DNA of 64,000 nt from JACVRW01 sp963808545 (lineage in GTDB: Bacteria; Actinomycetota; Thermoleophilia; Solirubrobacterales; Thermoleophilaceae). The stretch spans positions 1-64,000 of the forward strand of contig CAWEGB010000006.1 of the NCBI GenBank assembly GCA_963808545.1. The letters run 5' to 3'. How positions within the stretch are numbered: position 1 is the first letter of the stretch; each line of letters opens with the position of its first letter. The position numbers and the translations under genes were made by a program. The notes under the pieces are model-generated. The model worked only from the letters and a program-made list of their open reading frames with translations, made no database searches and was not told the origin of the DNA. This document shows, piece by piece, positions 16,435-23,772 of the stretch.

Positions 16435-16824
16435 TTAGGAGAGCGCCTTCGCCTTGAGCGCGTTGAACTCGTCCTGGGTGATCGCCCCCTGGTCGAGTAG
16501 CTGCTTGGCCTTGGCGATCTCGTCGGCGGAACCGCCTGCCGCCTCGCGCACGTACTGGTCGAACTGCTCCTTCTGGGACTGGGCCTGCTTCACGCTGCGC
16601 TCGCGCATCCCGTCGTGCTCGACGATCAGATAGATCAACACGCCGAGCCACGGCAGGAGCACTACGAAGATCACCCAGAGCGCCTTGGCAAAGCCGCCGA
16701 TGTCGTGGCGGCGGAACACGTCGATCAAGACGGTGATCACGATCCAGATCCAGATCACCCAGAAGAAGAAGATGATCATCGACCACAGGACATCCATGAA
16801 CGGATAGTCGGCCGCTATCGGCAC
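16435..16824 (-). CDS. membrane protein with PLDc_N-like segment and C-terminal SHOCT domain
   Basis: 129 aa from GTG 16824. Two transmembrane helices (MIIFFFWVIWIWIVITVLI, and ALWVIFVVLLPWLGVLIYLI) form the PLDc_N-like region with an intervening VFRRHD loop. The C-terminus (about residues 95-127) is a SHOCT module: ADEIAKAKQLLDQGAITQDE then FNALKAKAL. I chose this start because GAGGGGAG lies 6 nt upstream; an in-frame ATG 27 nt downstream lacks such a site. Such proteins are common in actinobacteria and of unknown role. It is intact, at the right side of the island. Confidence 0.82.
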   Translation of the reverse strand: MPIAADYPFMDVLWSMIIFFFWVIWIWIVITVLIDVFRRHDIGGFAKALWVIFVVLLPWLGVLIYLIVEHDGMRERSVKQAQSQKEQFDQYVREAAGGSADEIAKAKQLLDQGAITQDEFNALKAKALS

Positions 16825-16936
16825 AGTCGCGCTCCCCTCGTCGCCAGCGAATCGAGCGCATGTATACACGCACGGACGGTCGGTCCCCGCTCTGCTACGC
16901 CGGTCCCCGGCGTGCCTCGAACAGGTCGGCCCCTGA

Positions 16937-17542
16937 CAGCGGGCGCGCCCGATACACGCCGCCCGCCAGCCAGAGGGCGTCAGGTGCCTCGCCGACGGCG
17001 CGCTCGGCGCGCTCGGCCCTGATCTGGGGCCGGTGTGGCGTTCCGGAATCCTCTTCGCCGCCTACGTCGGTCCGCGGCTCGAGTCGTTCTGCGAGATCGA
17101 GTGGCGCGACCTCGACCTGAAGGAGCGGACCGCTCACTTCCGGGTCGTCAAGTTCGACCGTCCCTACACCGCGGTCATCGTCCCCGACGTCGTCGACGAA
17201 CTCCGTCGGCTGCCGAGGCGCACCGACATTCCGAACGTGTTCCGGTCGCGTGGCGCGCTCTCGAAGGGGGCGCACTTCTACAGCTGGAACAAGGTCCGCC
17301 ACGCGGCCGGGATGCCGAAGCTGGCGTTTCACGAGCTCCGCCACTGGTGCGGCCACCACTTCTACGTGACGCTCGACTTCTCCGCCGACGAGGCCGGGAA
17401 GCAGCTCGGCCACAAGGACGGCTCTCAGATCCTCCAGACCTACGGACACGGCCGCCAGGGCGCGCTCGAGCGGCTGCGGCTCGGCACGGCAGCGAAGACT
17501 GCCACCCGTCTGCCACTCACTGCGGCGGAAGAGGCTTCATGA
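16937..17542 (+). pseudogene. tyrosine recombinase (integrase), catalytic domain only, no start
   Basis: The open frame runs from just after a stop at 16934 to TGA 17540-17542. It contains the complete catalytic set: Arg in YVGPRLESF, HELRHW (H-x-x-R), and LGHKDGSQILQTYGHG with the nucleophile Tyr. The catalytic domain begins around LADGALGALGPDLGPVWR. The N-terminal arm-binding and core-binding domains are missing and there is no plausible start codon before GTG 17033. It lies 16 nt before the imperfect tRNA-Ser 3'-end copy, the usual place of an island integrase. I infer it mediated the original integration and has since lost its 5' half. Confidence 0.8.
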
Positions 17543-17558
17543 TGGGGTTTGCGCACCA

Positions 17559-17578
17559 TTTCGAACCCACCATCTCCG
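17559..17578 (+). repeat. attR-like imperfect direct copy of the tRNA-Ser 3' end
   Basis: Compared with the tRNA end at 13175-13195, this 20-bp copy has one base deleted and two substitutions, giving TTCGAA-CCCACC-TCTCCG in common. It follows the integrase remnant. With the intact tRNA as the left junction it bounds an element of about 4.4 kb. Confidence 0.65.
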
Positions 17579-17671
17579 TTCCGGGTCCGCATCGCCTGGC
17601 TGTGTCATCGGCCGGCTCGCGTGCAGAGCACGCGTCGCCGATCTCTTCCTTGCCAGGCGGGCGTCCCGAAC

Positions 17672-17698
17672 CGGAGAGGGTGGGATTTCATCCCACCC
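17672..17698. repeat. inverted exact copy of tRNA-Ser 3' end forming a 9-bp hairpin
   Basis: Bases 17672-17687 are the exact reverse complement of the last 16 bases of tRNA-Ser (13180-13195). Its GGGTGGGAT part pairs with ATCCCACCC at 17690-17698 across a TTC loop. It lies 28 bp before the GYD-protein start and could act on that transcript, or be a scar of an inverted recombination. Confidence 0.6.
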
Positions 17699-17725
17699 CC
17701 GTTCGCCCACGACTGGGAGGAGACC

Positions 17726-18052
17726 ATGCCCCTCTACCTGTCGAAGTTCAGTTACACGCCGGAGACCTGGGCCCGCCTCGTGGCCAACCCCGAGGACCGG
17801 CGAGAAGCCGCTCAGTCGTACATCGAGTCGGTCGGCGGAAAGCTCCACGGGTTCTGGTACGCCTTCGGGCCCCACGACGCCTACAACCTGTGGGAGGCCC
17901 CCGACAACGTGTCCATGGCCGCGGTCGCGCTGGCGATCAGCGGGGGTGGTGCGCTCAGCTCGCTGGAAACGACAGTCCTCATGACCGTCGACGAAACGAT
18001 GGATGCGCTGGGCCGGGCGGCCGAGGTCCAGTACCGGCGGCCAGGCGCGTAG
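17726..18052 (+). CDS. GYD domain-containing protein
   Basis: 108 aa. MPLYLSKFSYTPETWARL at the start and GGKLHGFWYAFGPHDAYNLW in the middle match the GYD family, whose members form small alpha/beta dimers of unknown role. Residues around PHDAYNLWEAPDN correspond to the name-giving G-Y/D region. The ATG has a strong GGGAGGAG site 4 nt upstream; the longer frame from 17549 runs through the attachment-site repeats and is not coding. It is the first intact gene right of the island. Confidence 0.85.
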   Translation: MPLYLSKFSYTPETWARLVANPEDRREAAQSYIESVGGKLHGFWYAFGPHDAYNLWEAPDNVSMAAVALAISGGGALSSLETTVLMTVDETMDALGRAAEVQYRRPGA

Positions 18053-18141
18053 CGCCGGAGTCGCCGCGGCACGGAAGCGGTTGATCACCGCCCGCTCTGG
18101 AGACACTCCCTCTCGGGAGGCTCTTCGGGGAAGGAGTCCAG

Positions 18142-19113
18142 ATGGGTGAGCAAGGAAAGCTGAGTCGTCGCGGGTTCGTCGGGGCCGCGGCCGGAACGGC
18201 GGCGGCGACTTCGATGGGGCCCTGGACCCCGGTCGCCGGCGCGAGGCATCGGCGGCACCGGCGCGGCCGGCTTCTTCCGCGGGATCTGATCGGTGTGCAG
18301 CTGTTCACCGTTCGCGATCAGGTGGCGAGTCGCGGCTTCGAGGAGGTCTTCGCCGAGCTCAGCCGGCAGGGCTACAGCGAGCTCGAGTTCGCCGGCTACA
18401 ACGCGCAGGGCCGCCGGTGGACCAACGAGGAGCTCCGGGCTCTGCTCAGGCGCTACCGCCTGAACGCCGTCGGCAGCCACGTCAACTACTACTCGGCGGA
18501 TCCGACGGCGTACTCGTTCGCAACGCAGCTCGAGCAGGTGCTCGACGACGCGGCCGAGATCGGGATCGACTACATCGGAACCGCCAGCAGGCCGGGCCAG
18601 CGCTACGGCGAGACCGTCGACGGCTACCGGCGCGCCGCGGAGGACTTCAACACGTTCGGAGCGGCCGCGAGGGAGCGCGGGCTGCGCTTCTACCAGCACA
18701 ATCACTCCGAGGAGTTCGCGGTGGAGGACGGCACCCGGCTGTACGACGTGCTGCTGGAGGAGACCGACCCGAGGCTCGTCTTCTTCGAGCTCGACATCTT
18801 CTGGGCCTACGTGGGTCAGTCGCGCTTCCCGGGCTTCAGGCCGCACGAGTACCCGTGGTATCAGCCCAAGCGCTTCCCGCTCTTCCACGTGAAGGACGGG
18901 CTCTTCAACGGCGGCCCGGAGTTCGGATGGACGATGACCGACGTGGGTGATGGCGACATCCCGTTCGAGCCCTTCTTCTGCGGGCTCGACACGGACGATC
19001 ATCACTACCTCGTCGAACGCGACACGGCCCCCGACCCGGTGGCCAACCCGGCGGGATCGTTCGCGACCACCGAGCGCAGCTACGACTACCTGGCGGGCCT
19101 ACGGGCCAGGTGA
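18142..19113 (+). CDS. Tat-exported sugar phosphate isomerase/epimerase-like TIM-barrel protein
   Basis: 323 aa. A twin-arginine signal (KLSRRGFVGAAAGTAAATS, residues 6-24) precedes a xylose-isomerase-like TIM barrel starting DLIGVQLFTVRDQVASRG. Expected metal-ligand positions can be seen: Glu in YSELEFAGY, His in VGSHVNYY, HNHSEEF, Glu/Asp in FFELDIFW and His in PLFHVKDG. Exported members of this family act on sugars or inositol-like substrates, but the substrate here is unknown. The ATG has GGAAGGAG upstream. Confidence 0.82.
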   Translation: MGEQGKLSRRGFVGAAAGTAAATSMGPWTPVAGARHRRHRRGRLLPRDLIGVQLFTVRDQVASRGFEEVFAELSRQGYSELEFAGYNAQGRRWTNEELRALLRRYRLNAVGSHVNYYSADPTAYSFATQLEQVLDDAAEIGIDYIGTASRPGQRYGETVDGYRRAAEDFNTFGAAARERGLRFYQHNHSEEFAVEDGTRLYDVLLEETDPRLVFFELDIFWAYVGQSRFPGFRPHEYPWYQPKRFPLFHVKDGLFNGGPEFGWTMTDVGDGDIPFEPFFCGLDTDDHHYLVERDTAPDPVANPAGSFATTERSYDYLAGLRAR

Positions 19114-19161
19114 CCTGACCGGCCCGGGAGCACCCGCCGGGCATCCGGTATGACTTGAAGC

Positions 19162-20073
19162 GTGACGACCGCGACGGTGGCGCTCGAGCAGTCGCAGCGC
19201 CAGCGGCGCGGGCAGGTGTACGTGGCCCTTGCCGCGGTGGCGTGGTCGACGGCCGGGGTGCTGCAGCGTCAGCTTGCGCTCGACACCGCCACCCAGGTGG
19301 CCGGCCGCGCCGCCTTCGCCGGGGCCGCCCTCCTCGTGTACGTGGCGATCGTCGAGCGCGGCCGGGTCGTGCAGGCGTTCCGCTCGGTGGGCTTCGCCGG
19401 CATTGCGGTGGCGCTCTGTGTCGCCGTCGCCTCGAGCTCCTTCATCGCGGCGCTGAACCACACGAGCGTGGCCCGGGTGCTGTTCATCCTCGCGGTGGCG
19501 CCGGTGCTGGCCGCGCTGCTCGCCCGCGTCTTCCTGGGCGAGGCGATCACGCGACGCACGGTCGTGGCCATGGCGCTGGCCCTGGCGGGGGTCGCGCTGA
19601 TGCTGGGAGCGCCGGGCGAGGGCAATCTGGCGGGCGACGCGTTCTCCTTCCTGGCCGCGCTCGCCTTCGCGGGGATGATCGTCATCACCCGCTGGCGCCA
19701 CGACGTGTCGATGGCGCCCGCCACCTGCATGTCGCAGCTGATCCTCGTGGTGGCCTTCATCCCGTTCGCCAGTCCCGGCGAGATCGCCGGCGACGACGTG
19801 ATGTGGCTCGCTCTTCTCGGAATCGGCCAGATCGGCCTCGGCTTCGCCCTGCTGACGGTCGGGGCGCGCTTGATCCCCGCCGCCCAGGTCGGCCTGATCA
19901 CGTTGCTCGAGGTCGTCCTGGGGCCGGTATGGGTGTGGCTCGCCCTGGACGAGCGGCCCAGCACGGCGACGCTCGCCGGTGGCGCCATCGTGATCATCGC
20001 GATCGTCATCCAGACGCGTGGAGCGCCGGCGGCGGAGCCTGACGACGGGCGGGCGCTCCCGGCGCCGCACTAG
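19162..20073 (+). CDS. EamA (DMT) family transporter
   Basis: 303 aa with ten predicted hydrophobic segments in two five-helix EamA repeats (about residues 15-145 and 155-290). The second repeat ends with the usual PAAQVGLITLLEVVLGPVWVW region. Such carriers export amino acids or other metabolites; no substrate can be named. GTG start with TATGACT about 7 nt upstream and no Shine-Dalgarno sequence. Its TAG stop shares the CTAG at 20070-20073 with the stop of the convergent gene. Confidence 0.85.
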   Translation: MTTATVALEQSQRQRRGQVYVALAAVAWSTAGVLQRQLALDTATQVAGRAAFAGAALLVYVAIVERGRVVQAFRSVGFAGIAVALCVAVASSSFIAALNHTSVARVLFILAVAPVLAALLARVFLGEAITRRTVVAMALALAGVALMLGAPGEGNLAGDAFSFLAALAFAGMIVITRWRHDVSMAPATCMSQLILVVAFIPFASPGEIAGDDVMWLALLGIGQIGLGFALLTVGARLIPAAQVGLITLLEVVLGPVWVWLALDERPSTATLAGGAIVIIAIVIQTRGAPAAEPDDGRALPAPH

Positions 20074-20486
20074 CGAAGCCGGCGCTCGGCCTCCTCGATC
20101 GGCTCGTCGTTGATCGACGCGTACCGGTGGGACATCAGGCCGTCCGGTGCGAAGAGCCACATCTCGTTGCCGTGGCTGCGCCACCACTGGCCGTCGGCGT
20201 CGCGGCTCTCGTACTCGAAGCGCACGGCGATTCGGTCGTCGGAGAAGGCCCACAGCGTCTTTTTCAACCGGTAGTCGAGCTCGCGCTCCCACTTGCGGCG
20301 CAGGAACGCCCTGATCTCCTCGCGGCCGTTGAGGAACTCACTGCGATTGCGCCACTCCGACTCCTCGGTGTAGGCAAGCGCCACGCGCTCGGGGTCGCGG
20401 CTGTTCCACGCGTCCTCGGCGGCCTGCACCTTGGCCCGGGCCGAGTCGGTGGTGAACGGAGGACGGATGTCGGTGGGGGAGGGCAT
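20070..20486 (-). CDS. DUF1348 / nuclear transport factor 2-like protein
   Basis: 138 aa from ATG 20486. The cone-shaped NTF2 fold is suggested by AEDAWNSRDPERVALAYTEE at the start, LNGREEIRAFLRRKWERELD, and the strand series ENEMWLFAPDGLMSHRYASI-like at the end; the family (DUF1348) is small and conserved. It is the third gene of a leftward operon with the cupin and the small barrel protein controlled by the MarR locus. Enzymatic role unknown. The start 4 bp after the previous stop indicates cotranslation. Confidence 0.82.
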   Translation of the reverse strand: MPSPTDIRPPFTTDSARAKVQAAEDAWNSRDPERVALAYTEESEWRNRSEFLNGREEIRAFLRRKWERELDYRLKKTLWAFSDDRIAVRFEYESRDADGQWWRSHGNEMWLFAPDGLMSHRYASINDEPIEEAERRLR

Positions 20487-20490
20487 CGCG

Positions 20491-20784
20491 TCAATCAAAG
20501 ATGACGTAGTCCTCCACCTCGTGATGCTCCGGGCGGATCTGGTCGGGGCCGAGCCCGTGTTCCCGAATCGCACCGAGCCGGCGCGGGTCGCGCGCCGCGG
20601 CCTCGGAGCCGTCCTTCGACGGCCACAGGTTGACGATCAGCAACCCCTCCTCGGTCCGGGCCGCCGAGTGCAGGATCAGGCCATGATCGCGGCCCACGGC
20701 CGACATGGTGTCCGCCGACCGCCGGTAGCCGGCCAGCAGCCGATCAGGGTCGCCGGTGATCCGGGTGATCGTGAGGTAGGCCAT
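20491..20784 (-). CDS. small dimeric alpha/beta-barrel (antibiotic biosynthesis monooxygenase-like) protein
   Basis: 97 aa. MAYLTITRITGDPDRLLAGY and the later GLLIVNLWPSKDGSEAAARD have the strand-helix pattern of ABM/stress-responsive ferredoxin-like barrels. No catalytic residues are certain. Its ATG overlaps the TGA stop of the upstream cupin gene (TGATG), so it is translated with it. Confidence 0.6.
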   Translation of the reverse strand: MAYLTITRITGDPDRLLAGYRRSADTMSAVGRDHGLILHSAARTEEGLLIVNLWPSKDGSEAAARDPRRLGAIREHGLGPDQIRPEHHEVEDYVIFD

Positions 20785-21257
20785 CAGCGGACGCCGTTCA
20801 GGGGTCGGGTCATCTCGATGCCATGGGCCTCGGCCAGCGCGAGCACCTCATCCACGCCGGGCGTCCCTCGCTGCGCGAGCGCACCGGCCGCGCGCGCGAA
20901 CTGCTCCATCTCGGTACCGGGGGAGAAGACGACGAAGGCGCGCGCCTCTTCGCGGGACTCGTTGCGGATCGTGTGTTCGCGTCCGCCGCCGATCGGCACC
21001 ACGGCACCGGGGCCCGCCACCGTCCGCTCGACCTCGCCGTCGTCGTTCGCGACGTAGAACGCGAACTCGCCCTGCTCGACGCGATAGACCTCGAAGGGAT
21101 CGTGGCGATGCAGCATCGGGGGTCCGCCGCCGGCCCGCATGCGGACCTCCACGCCGGTGAGGGCGCCGTCGCTCTGCTCGCTGGTCACGCGGAAGATGAG
21201 CGCGTCGCCGCCGACCTCGACCTTATCGTCAAAGGACAGGCTGCCTGTCTTGTTCAT
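20784..21257 (-). CDS. cupin domain protein, MarR-controlled
   Basis: 157 aa. A single cupin barrel (about residues 30-115) with the first metal motif as MLHRHDPFEVYRVEQGEFAF and the second ending GREHTIRNES. A C-terminal helical region (about 120-157) is rich in Ala and Glu. It leads a three-gene leftward operon divergent from marR. On its strand the -10-like TACACT (21264-21269) is 6 nt before the ATG, which suggests a leaderless message. One palindrome covers this promoter and another lies inside the first codons, so repression by the neighbouring MarR protein is likely. Confidence 0.85.
   Translation of the reverse strand: MNKTGSLSFDDKVEVGGDALIFRVTSEQSDGALTGVEVRMRAGGGPPMLHRHDPFEVYRVEQGEFAFYVANDDGEVERTVAGPGAVVPIGGGREHTIRNESREEARAFVVFSPGTEMEQFARAAGALAQRGTPGVDEVLALAEAHGIEMTRPLNGVR
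21235..21249. promoter_or_regulatory. MarR operator candidate O1
   Basis: GACAGG, spacer CTG, CCTGTC: a perfect 6-bp inverted repeat inside the first codons of the cupin gene. It is identical in its arms to the second site at 21270-21284, 35 bp centre to centre. Confidence 0.65.
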
Positions 21258-21268
21258 ACGGCTAGTGT

Positions 21269-21285
21269 AGACAGGAAGCCTGTCT
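21269..21285. promoter_or_regulatory. MarR operator candidate O2 in divergent promoter
   Basis: AGACAGG, spacer AAG, CCTGTCT: a perfect 7-bp inverted repeat directly before the marR ATG (21287) and abutting the cupin -10-like TACACT. A TAGTGT (21263-21268) could be the marR -10. Its position would block both genes. Confidence 0.7.
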
Positions 21286-21286
21286 T

Positions 21287-21742
21287 ATGTCCAGCCGCTT
21301 GCCCGACACCTCCGCTCGCCGCTCCCCGGAGAACCTGGCGATTCTTCTCAGGGAGCCCTTCCGCGCCGGCTCGGAGCTGCTCGTCCAGCGCTTCGCCGAG
21401 CGCGGGCACCCCGAGGTGCGAGGCCCGCACGGCAACGTCTTCCAGTACCTCGACGACGGCGGGACGCGGGTGAGCGTGCTGGCCGAGCGCGCCCAGATCA
21501 CCAAGCAGTCGATGGCCGAGCTCGTGGCCCACCTCGAGCGCAACGGCTACGTGGAGCGTGTGCCCGACCCGGAGGATCGCCGCGCCAAGCTGGTGCGGAC
21601 CACGCGGAAGGGCAAGCAGGTCTACGCGATCGCCCGCGAGGTCGTGGCCGAGATCGAGCAGGACTGGACCCGACGTCTCGGCAAGGCCAAGATGCGCCAG
21701 CTGCGCCGCCTGCTGGAGGAGCTGAACGCGGGGCTGGACTAG
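21287..21742 (+). CDS. MarR family transcriptional regulator
   Basis: 151 aa. The winged helix is clear: RVSVLAERAQITKQSMAELV (recognition helix) followed by the wing VERVPDPEDRRAKLVRTTRKG. Dimerisation helices lie at both ends. It is divergent from the cupin operon with two matching palindromes between and beside the starts, so it probably represses itself and that operon; the inducer is unknown, though the neighbours suggest a small aromatic or oxidised compound. No Shine-Dalgarno sequence precedes the ATG. Confidence 0.92.
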   Translation: MSSRLPDTSARRSPENLAILLREPFRAGSELLVQRFAERGHPEVRGPHGNVFQYLDDGGTRVSVLAERAQITKQSMAELVAHLERNGYVERVPDPEDRRAKLVRTTRKGKQVYAIAREVVAEIEQDWTRRLGKAKMRQLRRLLEELNAGLD

Positions 21743-21763
21743 ACCCGTCGTTATCGTCGAGCC

Positions 21764-22540
21764 ATGTCTCTCACCCTCGGCACCGGACCTCTCGGCGGCT
21801 CCCCCGGGGGGGCCTTCAACTTCGACCTGGCCGGCGCGGCGCCGCCTCACCGGATCTACTTCGCGGACTTCCTCCCGCGGGTGCGCGCGGTGATCGCCGG
21901 CCGCACGGTGCTAGACACCGTCAGGGCCAAGCTCCTGTACGAGACGGCGATCCCGCCACGCCTGTACGCCCCGCTCGAGGACTTCGACTCGGCGGTGCTC
22001 TCGCGCACCGAACACTCCACCCACTGCCCGTTCAAGGGCGACGCGTCGTACTGGTCGGTGAGCGCGAACGGCTCCGCTCGAGAGAACGCCCTCTGGGCCT
22101 ACGAGTCACCGCTCGCCGAGGCCGCCTGGCTCGACGGCTACGGGTCGCTCTACCACGAGCACGCCGACGAGTGGTGGGCCGAGGACGAGCGCGTGACCAG
22201 CCACTTCCGCGATCCGTTCCACCGCATCGACGTCCTGCCGAGCTCGCGGCCCGTGCGCGTGACCGCCGGCGGTGAGGTGCTGGCGGAGAGCCGGCGCGCG
22301 GCCCTGCTGATCGAGACCGGCCTGCCCGCGATCGCCTACGTGCCCCGGGCCGACGTATCGGTATCGGTCGAGCCCGCCGACAAGCGTGCGGTCTGCCCGT
22401 ACAAGGGCGAGGCGCGCTACTGGAACGTCGGCGGCACGGACGACGCGGCCTGGTCCTACGAGTACCCCCGGCCCGAGGCCACCGGCATCGCCGGGCGCCT
22501 GGCCTTCGACACCGAGCTGGTGGACGTGCAGATCGGCTGA
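21764..22540 (+). CDS. DUF427 family protein with two domains
   Basis: 258 aa. Two copies of the DUF427 motif are visible: VRAVIAGRTVLDT... HCPFKGDASYWSV...WAYESP (about residues 40-125) and VRVTAGGEVLAES...CPYKGEARYWNV...WSYEYP (about 160-245). The family has a beta-tent fold of unknown activity. The ATG is preceded at 6 nt by TATCGT and not by a Shine-Dalgarno sequence. Confidence 0.88.
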   Translation: MSLTLGTGPLGGSPGGAFNFDLAGAAPPHRIYFADFLPRVRAVIAGRTVLDTVRAKLLYETAIPPRLYAPLEDFDSAVLSRTEHSTHCPFKGDASYWSVSANGSARENALWAYESPLAEAAWLDGYGSLYHEHADEWWAEDERVTSHFRDPFHRIDVLPSSRPVRVTAGGEVLAESRRAALLIETGLPAIAYVPRADVSVSVEPADKRAVCPYKGEARYWNVGGTDDAAWSYEYPRPEATGIAGRLAFDTELVDVQIG

Positions 22541-22552
22541 GCGCGGGCGAGC

Positions 22553-22822
22553 GTGCCCTTCGTCTACCTCCTCCGCTGCGCCGACGACAGCCTCTACTGC
22601 GGCTGGACCACCGACGTCGGCCGCCGCGTGGCCGAGCATGGTGCCGGGGTGGCCAGCCGCTACACGCGCAGCCGGTTGCCGGTGGAGCTGGCGCTGGCCA
22701 TCGAGGTGGACGACCGGTCCGCCGCGATGCGCGAGGAGGCTCGGATCAAGCGCCTGCCGCGAGCCGCGAAGCTCGACCTGATCGAATCTCCCCGCGCGGG
22801 CCGTCCGGTCACCCCGGCGTGA
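22553..22822 (+). CDS. GIY-YIG nuclease superfamily protein (UPF0213-like)
   Basis: 89 aa, a complete stand-alone GIY-YIG domain of the YhbQ type: FVYLLRCADDSLYCGWTTDV has the variant Y-L ... Y-C-G motif, followed by the Arg in VGRRVAEHG and the family Glu in REEARIKRL. Such small proteins are thought to act on nucleic acid but their role is not settled. Its 3' end overlaps the convergent NTF2-like gene by 14 bp. Confidence 0.85.
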   Translation: MPFVYLLRCADDSLYCGWTTDVGRRVAEHGAGVASRYTRSRLPVELALAIEVDDRSAAMREEARIKRLPRAAKLDLIESPRAGRPVTPA

Positions 22823-23222
22823 CTCCCTCGACGGCGTCGCGCAGCAGTGCGGTGTCGGCGTAAACGCGTCCGCGGATCAGCTCGCCCTCGCTGAACTCGT
22901 AGATCCAGACGTTGTGGACGTCGACGTTGCGGCCGTGGCGGGTCCGCGCCTGGACGTGCACCGGAACCACGATCTGGTCGCCGCCGTCGACGAAGCCCTC
23001 GGGAGTGGAGCTGAACTCGTCGAACCACTGCCACAGGTCGCGCGTGAACCAGCCGATCACGGCGTCGGGCCCGTGGAAGGTGCCGCCGTAGGGGATCGAG
23101 TCCGGCACGACCAGCTCGCAGTCGCGATGGAGGATGTCGGCCATGTTGGCCGGCTCGTCCCGGCCCCAGCCGGCGAAGGCGTGGGCCAAGCGCTCGATGT
23201 TCGAGGGTGTCATGCCTTGCAT
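22809..23222 (-). CDS. SnoaL/NTF2-like (ketosteroid isomerase-related) protein
   Basis: 137 aa. The SnoaL-like fold is suggested by IERLAHAFAGWGRDEPANMA, the GPDAVIGWF segment and the strand pair VDVHNVWIYEFSEGELIRGRVY. No catalytic residue can be assigned. A second in-frame ATG lies 9 nt downstream of the chosen start, so the N-terminus is uncertain by three residues. Confidence 0.75.
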   Translation of the reverse strand: MQGMTPSNIERLAHAFAGWGRDEPANMADILHRDCELVVPDSIPYGGTFHGPDAVIGWFTRDLWQWFDEFSSTPEGFVDGGDQIVVPVHVQARTRHGRNVDVHNVWIYEFSEGELIRGRVYADTALLRDAVEGVTPG

Positions 23223-23256
23223 GATCCCGCCGGGCGCCGGATTGTTCCCGCTCGGG

Positions 23257-23661
23257 TCAGCTCCCGCCAGGCGAAGGGCCGCTCTCCTCGAGCCAGCGTG
23301 ACTCGACCCGCGGGGAGGCGTGAATGCTCACGAGCTGCAGGCGCTCTGGTCCCAGGGCGCGGAAGGAGTGCACGGCGCCGGCCGGGACCACCACCACGTC
23401 GCCCGTCCCGGCGATCACGTCCCGGCCGTCGAGCTCGAAGCGGGCCCGCCCGCCCTGGAGCAGGAAGGTCTCGCAGTAGGGATGGCTGTGGCGCGCCGGC
23501 CCCTCGCCGGGACCGGCGTCCACCACGAAGAACGACACCGCCGACCCGTGGGCGGCGCCCTCGAACAGCCCGGCGCTCTCTCCCGGCGCCGGCCGCCACG
23601 AGGGCAGCGGATCCTTGGGCTCGTCCAGCACTGGGACGTGGTTGGTGCTCTCGATCAGCAT
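23257..23661 (-). CDS. cupin domain protein
   Basis: 134 aa. One cupin barrel: RHSHPYCETFLLQGGRARF (motif 1, with two His and a Glu as metal ligands) and VVVPAGAVHSFRALGPERL (motif 2 with His). The start MLIESTNHVPV is followed by a substrate-entrance strand. Upstream, a perfect CRP/FNR-type palindrome is centred about 81 bp before the ATG, so cyclic-nucleotide or redox control is plausible. Confidence 0.82.
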   Translation of the reverse strand: MLIESTNHVPVLDEPKDPLPSWRPAPGESAGLFEGAAHGSAVSFFVVDAGPGEGPARHSHPYCETFLLQGGRARFELDGRDVIAGTGDVVVVPAGAVHSFRALGPERLQLVSIHASPRVESRWLEESGPSPGGS

Positions 23662-23733
23662 GCGAGTCCTGTAGAGGGTCGGGATCTGGAAGTCAGACCG
23701 ACTGGAGAGGCTGAACTCATCGGTCGAGCTCTC

Positions 23734-23751
23734 GTGTGACGCTCGTCACAC
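23734..23751. promoter_or_regulatory. perfect CRP/FNR-type palindrome
   Basis: GTGTGACG, CT, CGTCACAC. The core TGTGA-N6-TCACA is the CRP consensus. It lies between the cupin gene (start 23661, leftward) and the DUF6812-type gene that ends at 23773. Its distance to the cupin start suits an activator site. No full CRP regulator is encoded in this window. Confidence 0.65.
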
Positions 23752-23752
23752 G

Positions 23753-23767
23753 CCGCCACACTGGCGG
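23753..23767 (-). terminator. short GC hairpin after the DUF6812-like gene
   Basis: CCGCCA, CAC, TGGCGG: a 6-bp stem six bases past the stop of the leftward gene at 23773. There is no T run, so it is only a possible terminator. Confidence 0.35.
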
Positions 23768-23772
23768 TGCTC

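Noticed and set aside
16895..17449. Minus-strand open frame of 184 codons over the integrase
   Set aside because: The plus strand carries the integrase catalytic motifs; the minus frame is a shadow.
17678..17698. Second tRNA or tRNA fragment (T-arm-like GTGGG...CCCAC)
   Set aside because: It is an inverted copy of the tRNA-Ser end forming a hairpin; no anticodon or acceptor arms surround it.
18085..19005. Minus-strand open frame of 306 codons
   Set aside because: Antisense to the Tat-exported isomerase-like gene, which has a start, ribosome binding site and conserved motifs.
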